In this document: piece after piece, positions 48,366 to 60,147 of the stretch
Numbering within the stretch: the stretch's first letter is position 1
Layout: the number at the start of each line of letters is the position of its first letter
From: Halichondria panicea
Taxonomy: Eukaryota; Porifera; Demospongiae; Suberitida; Halichondriidae
Assembly: GCF_963675165.1 (NCBI RefSeq)
Contig: NC_087385.1
Coordinates: forward strand, 6,870,912-6,934,911
Direction: 5' to 3'
DNA length: 64,000 bases
Program-made: the position numbers and the translations under genes
The notes under the pieces: model-generated
Told to the model about the DNA's origin: nothing
Seen by the model: only the letters and a program-made list of their open reading frames with translations
Databases searched by the model: none

Positions 48366-50340
48366 TACACTTACGATGTGTACTATACCACAATAGCAAG
48401 ACTTTCACAATGGATAACATGTATGCAATGATGAGTGGGCGTTGGAGATCTGAGCCCCTCCCACTACCCTGCAATAACAAGCATTGATCAGGTCTGTAAT
48501 CCTCCTCAGTCCCAGAGCAGCACGGCTTGTCTGTATCTGGGGGAGAGAGGAGACAAAAGCAGTGAGAGAATGGAACACTATAGTACAGTAGCTAGTAAGA
48601 GGAGCTGTGTGTGTGTGCATTGTGGCTGCAAGAGAACAAGCAAATGCATGGTGGTTACATTGAGCGCAGTTCGAACAAAACCGATCAATCAACAAATCTC
48701 CACAACTGTAGAAAACAAATACCAACCAATTACCACCATAACAAACATTATCACCAGTAGTTTCCTTGCTCAAGGGACTAATACAATAAGGGCAGAATAA
48801 ACTAAAGGGACCCTGTGACTGTGAGTACCATTAACTGAGCACAGAAGTAATCAACCAGAATGTGTGGGATGGTTCAACAACAGTAGACTCACAGAGACAA
48901 CACCTCCTTGCTCTTGAAGCCCTTGTCGACTCCAGTTGTAACAAGCCTGGCATGCAAGGCTTGCACAAGTGCTCAAGACTACTCTTCACTAATCCAGTCA
49001 AAGGCTACAGTTCCCTTGGCACACCTAGGTTTAGTTAAAGCCTGAACTTACCAATTCCATGTGCAGTATAGGCATAGAGTTAAGATCCTAAAAAAGCCGT
49101 CATAACAGATTAGCATAAGCCAAGAAGCAGCAGTTGTCTAACTACATTATAGCTAGCTATTTCTAATGATCCTAGCTAACTAACTAACTATTGGAACTGA
49201 CAACGAGATCTTAACACTCCCAATTATGGCAGGATCCTGTGCTGCTTTCCCCTTAGGCAGGTACTAACAGCAGAGTGCTCCCTCAATAGACTGGAATGCC
49301 ATGAGTAATCCATCGTTGCACCCCGAAGGCTGGTTCGACAACGGTTTCAAGAACAAGAAGATGCTGTCGTGCAACCCGACTGTTGAAGAACCTTCCACAC
49401 ACATTCTGAATGATTACTTGAGTGCTACGGACACCACCCCCCCCCCTCCCCCTACCAAAGGGTTCAAGGCCATGCAGGTAATGACTCTTAGCCACGCGTA
49501 TATTAACATAACAAAAAAGCGTTGTCGACACGAGTTTAGCCATGCATACATGCATTTAATGTGCGCTTTGCTGGCAAGTATGTATCTATTAAGCTGCATG
49601 ACCTACACACCTCACAGTCAAGAAGGGGCCACACTTTAACACTAGGAATACAAGAGCAAAATAATCCAACCAGAAACCTTCCATTCCAACAAACAGCGCG
49701 CAACACGGATATGCTCAAAGGCCAGAGTGAACAACATAATCTATATAATTATAGCTAGTCAATTGCAAAACTACAGAAGTACGGTTTCAACTTACAATAG
49801 CTTCTGCAGCCTGCGGTACGGCTTCGGATGATCCAGCTCTATCCTTCCATGGCTGGAGAATGCTCACGCTGCTCCACGGGAAGACTTGCGATGGTTCTGC
49901 AACACAGTGGAAGGCTCGCAATGGTTATGCAACACAGTGGAAGGCTCGCAATGGTTCTGCAACACAGTGGAAGGCTCGCAATGGTTCTGCAACACAGCGG
50001 TAGGCTCGCAATGGTTGCAACACAGTGGAAGGTTTGCACAGCATCTGCAAAAAAATCGAGTCAATAGCAATCTGTAAAACATGACCAAATAGACAGCAAA
50101 CAATGCTACAATGCTCCACAAGGCTTCCTAGCCTAACATTCCTGCAAACATGCGAGCTACAAGCAAAGAAACTCACCTCTTCCAGCAAGACACTTCGCTT
50201 CTCCTTTAAACTTCAAAGGAACTGAGCTTCTGGAACTGGATCTGAGAATATTCCAGACCATTGACGTCAGAGTCTCCAGGGAGATGCCATGGAGACCGAC
50301 AGTTCCCACCCATGGAGGAGACCGCAGGAGTACTAGCTAC
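48366..50340 (-). other. unassigned region with exon-like segments
   Basis: No gene is recognised. On the minus strand there are exon-like pieces with good splice sites: about 50263-50180 (frame with ATG at 50263, ending AGAG|GTGAGTT), about 49890-49797 (TTGCAG acceptor, donor GTAAGT), 49087-49052 (TTTTTTAG acceptor, 12 codons DLNSMPILHMEL, donor GTAAGT), about 49010-48899, and 48538 onward. They do not all join in phase. On the plus strand, 49289-49476 is another exon-like segment (MSNPSLHPEGWFDNGF..., donor GTAATG). A real but untypical gene, a non-coding transcript, or decayed sequence are all possible. Confidence 0.3.
49870..50037. repeat. 30-bp minisatellite, about five copies
   Basis: Unit GCAATGGTTCTGCAACACAG then TGGAAGGCTC. 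On the minus strand each copy holds TGTGTTGCAG, an acceptor-like sequence. Confidence 0.9.
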
Positions 50341-50726
50341 AAGGTGTTGCGAGTATTGCGGGTAGATTGCGAAATTTGTCCCATACACCGCAGTGTAATT
50401 TATACGCATGCGCAGTGTCCCCCAACGCACGTGTGCTGAGATTAGAGGGCGTGTATGAACTGTGTGACTTCCCGTCATTGGATCAAGTATGTCAACTGAC
50501 CCTTTACCCAATGCAATCCTGGTGTCATGATCATCATGCAAATAATGTTTTTTTTCATAATTCCATGGTTTAAAGACAACACAACTGATGCTCTACACAC
50601 ACTCAAACACTGCACAATGCACGGCTGATATGATAGGGAGAGAGTTCTGCACAACAACAAAAATAACTTTTGATCATAACAATTTTGGCATTACGATGCT
50701 GATCACATACATATCAGATAGTTAGT
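50341..50726. other. gap before the TRIP12 3' end
   Basis: No supported coding exon. GCGCAGTG and ACGCACGTGTG near 50407-50430 could belong to a promoter for the unassigned minus-strand region; a T-rich run at 50547 follows. The TRIP12 3' UTR would lie at about 50500-50726. Confidence 0.3.
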
Positions 50727-53123
50727 TTAGGAGAGATGAAAGGAGTGCCTGCCTTCCATGAAGGCAAAGTGTAGCTTCTCCCTCATGATCTCCACACTCG
50801 AATAGTCTGGTAGCTTGAGGTAGCTAACACAAGTCATGACAGAGGGCAGGAAGTGGTCAGGGTTTTGAGAGCTCTCTACAGTCTTGCGCACTATTGTTAG
50901 TGGAGGACTGAGAGCCTTGAAGCCTGGAGCAGGGAGGGGGAGGTGAGAGCTAGCTAGCAAACATACTTATTGTAGCCTGGAGCAGGGAGGGGGAGGTGAG
51001 GGGGAGGTGAGAGCTAAGCTAGCAAACATACTTATTGTACGTAACACAAAAGTATACAGTAATCACACCATCTTATGATAGTAAGAGCTACTTAATTAGT
51101 ATCTGACATTAGTTGCCATACCTCCAACTGGTAGTCTGGGGCTGCCAGTGACAAACTGGATAAAGTGTCTCTGCTCTGTTGTATCATAAGTGCTCAATAC
51201 CTCAAACAACATTTGGACTGCCTTGCTATCATGAGAATAGCCGTGGTCAGGTCTACACGCCTCCATCAGCTCTGGGGACATTAGAGTAAGGGTGTAGTGT
51301 ATCACATGCACAGGGGTGGCCAATAATGGACCATTCGTTCATACAGGTTGCTAGCACACAAGCCAAGAGGCTGGATAACATAATGTAAGTACCTTTAATG
51401 TCCCACTTCTGGAGGTGTGCTCCACAGATCAGAGTGTCCATTTCAGCCGGTGAGAATAGTCCATGCAGAGTAGATATAGGAAACACTGAGCTGAAGCCCT
51501 CTCTGAAGGCCTCCATCTGTCTGGTCACTCCCCGCACAAGACTCCAATCAACCACCAGCTATAAGGACAGGAGCATACTCATTACACAACCATAGTGTGA
51601 TAACAACACATACTCTGAGATACTCATCCAGGTTGTGTATGGTGACTGGGATGTCGCTACCTCCAGGCTACAGGGAGGAGGTTAGTACAGTACACTCAGT
51701 AATACAGTGATTAAGTGAATACCTTGAGCTGAATGTCAGGGTATCCAATGAGAGTGAAGTCCAGGTCCAGGCTCTCCACAGTGCCCCCTCCCTCCAGTGA
51801 CAGTGTGCTTATGCCTAGAGCCAGAGCCTTGCCAGACTACACAGGAGGAGATGAAGGAGTATCATACAGTGACAACAACACACTAGACACACACACACAT
51901 AAGCAATGGGAATTCAGACACTCACGAGTAGTGGGTCGCTCTCGAGGGTGTGCTTCTTGAGTGCCACTGCTGCCAGCTGAGCAAAGGATCGAGCTACCAC
52001 AGGGTCCACGTCTTGTAGGTCCTGGGCTGTGAACGTCTGCTCCAATCCCAACATCCATTTGTAGAATGCTTCACTCAAAGCAATGTCCAACTGTGTGTGT
52101 GTGGGCGTGTGTGTGTACATTACAGCTTCTAGTATAAATGTTGGTACACATACCATTCTGGAGTCAAGGATGGCTCTGGCCATGAGCTTGCCCAACAGTT
52201 TAAACTTGGAGCACACTTCCTCTACCATTGTAAACTTTGTACCGGGTCCCAGTGGTGCCGGGAACACACCCACTGGACTGTGGATGTACTGAGACACACT
52301 ACTAGCACCTGCAGTTGTGTATAATTGGTAAGGATCCAGCTAGCTACAGAATGACATTTCAAACCTGTATACACAGAGTTAGGGCACACACCTTGAGGGA
52401 CTCCTGGTAGGGGGCAAAGGTCGCCTCTCCACATGGCTAGGTCAGATCGGAGTAGCTCTCTGGAGACTAAAGTGTAGAACTCTAGTGTTGGGCCAAGTCC
52501 AGTCCCCACCTGAAGGAAAGAGCAGTCACACGGTAACAGTATAGTGGTTGCATAGACAGACCTCATCCTGGTAGTGTATCTCCAAGACAGCTTTGGAAGT
52601 GGTCAGCTCATCTAGTAGCTGCTCAGCCTGGGTCAAGAGATTGTCTCTTGTTACACAGCGTTTCATCTTCTCCAGTCGTGGGGCGACAGTTCCCTGGGAC
52701 TCACTACTAGACAGCTCTGGTTGCTGCTCCTACACAGGGTCAGGTGGCGTACAATATCTGACAACTAATAAGAGAAGTTGGTACTCACGTGCATTCTAGC
52801 CAGTGCTCTGTCCCTATCAAAGGCCATGAGATAGAATAAGGTTTGGCGACACTCAAAGGGGAAGAGGAACGGGCTAGAGAAAGGGTACACGGTATTAGAG
52901 ATATGACCACACACGTGTACACTAGCTGCTCACCAGTTAGTGGCCAATGGACGAACCCAGAGAGGGAAGTTGGAGGTCATCACATTGAGTGGATCTGAGG
53001 AGACACACTGACACCCACCCACACACACAGAGGTGGGCCTACCTTGTAGTTGTCTGTTTGTCTTGGCCGTGAGCTTGCTGCTAATGAATTCACTGCTGGG
53101 TACAATAGGACTGCCAGCCAACC

Positions 53124-53197
<74 letters not shown>

Positions 53198-56100
53198 TGT
53201 GTGTGGGTGTGTGTGTGTGTGTGGGTGTGTGTGGGCATGTGTTGTGTGTGTGTGGGTGTGTGTGTGTGTGGACAGGCGGTGTCTATACTCACAGGGTAGA
53301 GATCACTCCAGTGCTGACTGAGAGCATGAAGAGCCTTGAGTAGGCACAGTACAGGCACACAAGGATCATCCATCACTGTACACACACAGATAATCATCAT
53401 AATTACACACACCACAGTGCACGCACCTGCACCTACAGTACACACACCTACAGTACACACACCACAGTACACACACCACAGTGCACGCACCTGCACCTAC
53501 AGTACACACTGTACCACAGTACACACACCACAGTACACACACACACACCTACAGTACACACACCTACAGTACACACACCTACAGTACACACACCTAAAGT
53601 ACACACACCACAGTGCACGCACCACAGTGCACGCACCTGCACCTACAGTACACACTGTACCACAGTACACACACCACAGTACACACACACACACCTACAG
53701 TACACACACCACAGTACACACACACACACCTACAGTACACACACCTAAAGTACACACACCACAGTGCACGCACCTGCACCTACAGTACACACTGTACCAC
53801 AGTACACACACCACAGTACACACACACACACCTACAGTACACACACCTAAAGTACACACACCACAGTGCACGCACCTGCACCTACAGTACACACTGTACC
53901 ACAGTACACACACCACAGTACACACACACACACCTACAGTACACACACCTAAAGTACACACACCACAGTGCACGCACCTGCACCTACAGTACACACTGTA
54001 CCACAGTACACACACCACAGTACACACACACACACCTACAGTACACACACCTAAAGTACACACACCACAGTGCACGCACCTGCACCTACAGTACACACTG
54101 TACCACAGTATACACACCTTTGTTCAAATCAGCAGCCTTCTGAAGAGCTTTGTGCAATGGAAGCTGTTTCTTCTTCTTCTCTTTGACTGCCTCTTCTCTG
54201 TGTAAGCTCACTGCTTGCATAGCAGAGTCAGATTGACTGCGCAATGGTTGAGCAGCTTTAGCAGCAGATCTCGTTAGTCTAGGAGCTCCCTCCAGGGGAA
54301 GTGGGAGTGGCATATCCACGGCAACAGGGAACTTCCCTGCAGTGGGGCGTCGCCTAGGTCCACCAATGATGGATGATTCAGTACTCCTACGTGTGGAGTG
54401 TGAGTGATGTGTGGGAAGTGATGAGGAGAGTGATCGTGTGATACTAGCAGATGTGCTTGGACCACCTCCATCACCGCCACCCAGGGGACGATAGCTGCAG
54501 GGGAGGGGGACACAACACAGTACAATGGTACAATCTTGCTTCAAGTAGGGAAATTACTTATTGATTTGTAAAGAAATGAAGAAAAGTCCTCCAAGAGGGA
54601 ATCGAACCCACGCCTTATCTATCATATGATCTACGAAGCCACCACCCTAACCACTAAGCCACTCCCAGATATCTTTGCCTATACAGGTACAGGTTTAGGG
54701 TTTTAGGCTATTATCTACATGTAAATGTAATTGTTGGACAATATAAGTTTTCAGATCATTAACAGTATTGTACAAGATATGTCAAGTGATAACTAAAATT
54801 ATAATGTTATGTAAATTAAGGATATAAATGTTAGTGTTGTTCATGTAATAAACATGTAATTATGGTTTTGCTGTTAGGCAATTCTCTGTTGCAAGCACTG
54901 CAATACAAATAGAAAACCCACAACTTTGTAGATGTGGCATTCTTATATCTAGAGTAACTCACTGAATGATGTGTGTTTTGATCCATATATCAGGTCTTCC
55001 CAGTGGAGTGATGTCATCTTCACTGTCAGCACTGGACCCTCCTCCACTACCACCCAGGGAGAACTGACGGATAGCCTCAAACACTGTCATGTGATACGGC
55101 ACTACCATCTCCCCTATCAGGAACTCCACTATGTGCCTGCAACAAGCACAGAGTATAATCAGTATCATATAGTGCACACACGGGGCACTACTGTGTACCT
55201 GTCTGCTCCCTGTCCAGGGCCTCCCATCATCTGCAACAGTGTGTATAAGTGAAGAGTCAGCATTATACATGAGAGCAGCTTACCATGATGTAGCTGTCAT
55301 CCACCTCACTCTCCTCTGACCTGCAGCAAAGCAACCAGTATATGCACTCTGACCCTAACCCACTCACTCTAAATCTCCTCCTTTCTTGTGTCTACCAAAC
55401 CCTTTCATCATCATGTACCGCTCCAGTGTCTACAGCAGCAGGAGATAATAATATCCAACCATGCACACACACACACACACAGTGTACTTACCTGTATAGT
55501 GGCGAGGGGGTCTATACGCAGTGGACCACGCTTCCATTGCCCACCGCCCACGGCTGATGGATGACGTTCCAACAGACACTTGATCTGATGAGAGCTGAAG
55601 AACCTCATGGCTTGAGAGCCTCTGCGTCCTGGTCCCTCGTGTAGACGCACTGGAAGTTGCTCCAACTGACTCACACACTTGTGGATCTTTGTTAGCAGTG
55701 CACTCACTCCGCTCGACAGGGATGGACTCTAATCATAGGGGCAAGAAGATACACACACAGTCAGGTCTACCACTATCAGCACTATACTCACCCAAGAGTC
55801 CAGTGAAGTGCCTTTCTCCTGTACAATAGAACATACAAATATATAATAGTTGTATGACAGATACAACAGAAAGGTACAGTGTACATAATTATATCAGGGG
55901 CTGGCTTACTGGTAGGCCCATGAAGGTGTGCAGGAAGTGACGTAGTCTTGTGTTGAGGGGGATAGTCTGCCCCTCACTGCTCAGGTAGGAGAGGAGGGCC
56001 ACATGGCTCTGGTAGTGGACAAACTCAAAGGCAGAGATATTGCTGCCTGGATCAGTCAGCACAGAATGAAGAGCCTGCAATCAATTCAATATTCAATATG

Positions 56101-57750
56101 GATTAGAATAGAATGTATGAAATGTACTGCAAGCCCGGTTATAACAATCAATGTGTCCATAAGGCCACTCTCGCTCACTCAAACACGCACACTGGCTTAC
56201 AGAGAGTGCTGCTAGACATGATGGTGACTTTGGATGGAGTCTCTCTGAGGCATCAGCTAGTCTTGTGACCACCTCCAGTGCTGGGTTGCTGTCCTCACGC
56301 ACACTCTCAAGGAAACAAGATGATTGCTGACATATCCACTCCTGCAAACGCTCCTTGGATGATGATGATGAAGATCCTTCCGGAGTGGCCCCACCCACTA
56401 TTACTGGAGGAGGGGGGTTTCCCTCGTTAGGAGGCGTGACAGGAACTACCACATCTGATTCCTCAGCCCTACCACGAAGAGTCTTACGCAACTGACGCTT
56501 GCCTTTACGGAACATATCAGACAATCTCCTGCAGAAAATTTGGTTAATTAGAACATTGGTTAATTACCTACAAGTAATATTACTAGTACAATATTGTACC
56601 TTCTAGTGGATGTGGGCGTTCTCTGTGCCGCTTCAGTGGGGGCGGGTGGTGGAGGGGGCGTGTACACTTCCTGTTTGGGTGTGGCCAATGCTTTGAGTGG
56701 TGTGTCTCGCAGAGCCTTTAGCTGATAAATAACTCCTTCACGATGAAAATAAAGTCTGAAAATAGTGGGCAACTTCTCCATGAGAGTAGCGGCCATCTGG
56801 ACACCACCTGAACAACACATCATTATTGACCACAACCCAAACTATCATATACATGTAAGTATGTACATTACTAGACCCACCAATGATGACTCTATAGTCC
56901 TGGGACTTGAGCATGGTGGCAATGTGGCTGTGGGGGTGTGTAAAGAGTGTGGAGTGTGGGCGAGGGGGTGGGGGTTGCCTTACCTTGACACTGGAATGTC
57001 CTTGAGAATTTCAGTGAGCATCTCAGCTCTATACAACATATACAGTCATTAATATACATTCATGAACCCAGCTTAGAGGTTATAGAGTACTCACTCTGAG
57101 TGGTAGATGATCCTTAAAATAGTCTTAAGGCACTTGATACGCACGGCAGGACCAGCCTATAGACACACAGCAATGAGAGACAGAGAGACACACAGCAATG
57201 AGAGACAGAGAGACACACAGCAATGAGAGACAGAGAGACACACAGCAATGAGAGACAGAGAGACACACAGCAATGAGAGACAGAAACTCTAACACTCACT
57301 GTGGAGTCAAACACTTCATAGAGTGGTCCAAATAGAGCTCCCACAAATCCTCGTCCTAGAGATGGTTCCTCCCTCACTGCACTCAGGCGGGCGTCCTGGC
57401 TGGTGACCTCTGACCCTTCCTCAATATGGCTCGGATCTATATTAGTCTTGTGGATCATACGCGAAGTCCCTGTGTCCTCGTTGATCTGTGAGGGTGTGGA
57501 GAGTGTGAGAAGTGTGGAGTGAGGGGGCGGGTATACCTGTTGCATGGTGGTGAAGTCAATGATGTAGACATTACCCATGACGGCAATGTTACACTCCTCT
57601 TCACCGCTTGAATGGGCAGCCTACAATGGGAGGAGGGTGGAGTGGGCGTACACACACACACACTGCACACACTACTACCTCAATGATCCTATTCTCTATG
57701 CGTCCATATGGCCTCCATCCTTGCTGAGTGTCCTGCCATTCCCACTGGCT

Positions 57751-57799
<49 letters not shown>

Positions 57800-60052
57800 C
57801 ATATAACCTCCCTGTCATGATAGCTAGTGTACTCACAGTGAGTGGTGCATGTCTCTTCACCACCAACAGCTCCTCTACACCAAACACCCCATCCCTGGGC
57901 AATGGAGGGAGCAGCTCTCTGTGAGTATAGGGGGGGGGGGTTAGTCTGTGACAGTGTGTGTGTGTGGGGAGGGGGCGTACCCAACTAGTGAGATGATCTC
58001 ATACATCTCATTGGGAGAACGAGAGACCAACTGCAGGGACAATGAGCCACACATCATCTACCAACCGTAGTACTCTAACAGTGCTACCTACCTCAATATT
58101 GTCTAGAGTCAGTTCTCCCGAGCCCATCAGGAGGTAATGCAAGGTGTCAGCAATACCTGTACACAAGAGGTACACTACATTAGATACATGTAGGCTGTTC
58201 AAACGACTACAAAATGCATCTTTTAATTGTGAAAATGCACAAGTTATGAGCACTCTAAGTTAGCTATCAAAACAGAAAATTACCAAAGTTGGATAACCTC
58301 TTTGAACGACAATAAATTGCGTGCGGTTGTCTAATCGCATAATATTTCTGAAAGCTTAGAAAGAGCTCTTTCAGATGATACGTTCAGCTCTTAATTGACC
58401 TCACTTTCCCCCACCATGGTCTTTCCCCAAAAATGAGAAATTATGGCCCGTTTTAAATTTGAGATTTAAGCAAGCGATCTGAAAGAGCTCCTTCTAAACT
58501 TTCAGAAAATCAGAAAATTATTGAATTTGGACCATTCAAAATTAAGTTATTATTAGAACCTTTTGCATCTTTTGAACAGCCATAACTTTTTAGTTCCGAT
58601 GGTCCAATAACGTTAATTTTATGATTTTCCGAAAGCTTAGAGAGAGGCCTTTCAGATGGTGTGTTAAAATCAAAGTCTATTTTGGGCCTGTTTTTGACAA
58701 AATACCATGGGCTATAATAGCCCACGCTTTTTTGTAGAAAAAGGTCTCAAAAATGACCTTTGATTTTAATAAGCCATCTGAAAGAGCTCACTTTGAGCTA
58801 CCAGAAAATCATTAAACTGTTGAAATTAGACCATCCAAACTCAAATTATGGCCGTCCAAAGATAATACAATGCAATTACTGTAATGACAAATACAGTGTT
58901 TTTTTATTAGGCACAAACATATTTTAATTGCGAACATTTGCACAACTCACCAAGTTTGAGGAGGTCGACAGCAAGAGGAGGGCACACAGCACAGAGGTGA
59001 GAGAGCATTCGCACGACTGTACTAAACATCCCGGGACTGATGACAGGTGGAGAGATGACCAACTGCACACACACACACACACAACAATCAGTGCTAGCTC
59101 TCTACTCAGTTGATGATCCTTACCAGCTGCTGTATGTTGGGCAGGAGACCTTGAGAGGCTATCTCTGTCAGAACTCTCTGTGTACAGTACACAATGTCAC
59201 ACATACACATGTAATAGACACACAGTTAGGGCAGTGGGCGTGGGTTCGATTTCCTTACAAATCAATAAGTAAAACTTTTGAGTACATCATAATCCTGTCA
59301 AGTAAGTTGGGTCGGGCGACGACTCAACTTGCCCTGTGGCTTTATTTTCAAATCTGAACTAATTTTGTAGAATCTATAATACAGCAGGACAGCTATTGTG
59401 TGCGTGTTGGCTTACTGGGTTGTTGATGAAGTTGTCCACTAGCCTAGAGAAGCACAGACAACAACTCTCCACAGAGGCCTTGTCCTACACACACAATGAT
59501 CATGATGTCCCATAGATAGGAAGATATCCTCCTACCTGATGCTGTAGTCTTCCTGCCAGTACAGGGAGAGCGTCCATGACACAGGGGAGGTCCCCATCAT
59601 TAGCAGATTGACAGCAATTGGCTGCAGTGCTCAGAGCATTGCGCTGCAGGAAGAGTTCTCAAAGATAGCTAGCTACTACCAACTACTCACTTGAGGGGCT
59701 ATGGAGAAGAAGTCCAAATAGAGGAGGCAAGCGTTGAGCCCCCCAGCCGCCAACACTGCTCTCCCATGTCTCTTTGAGAGCAGCTCGAGAGCAGACAGTG
59801 CTTGTTCTGCTACGTCCATGCATTGAATGACCTGTAACTTGTCCACTAGGACTGGTATAGCATCAGCCACCACCGCTGTGGAGCGAGGGAGAGCCTCCAT
59901 CATGTAAGTGAGCGCTCGACAAGCATTCAACATCTGTACACAAGGGTACAATAGAGGTTACTAGAGTTATTGAAATGGACATTCCAAACTTAAGGAATGG
60001 CATCCGACTTACCATATCAAAGTTGTGTTCCATTGAGAGCAGGTTAATCTAA

Positions 60053-60147
<95 letters not shown>

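Noticed and set aside
53336-54205. 289-codon plus-strand ORF rich in His and Thr
   Set aside because: Translation of the GTACA array opposite TRIP12; no real protein composition.
54597-54667. Functional tRNA gene
   Set aside because: A and B boxes are present, but acceptor and anticodon stems do not pair and a second copy shares the 3' tail. SINE is the better reading.
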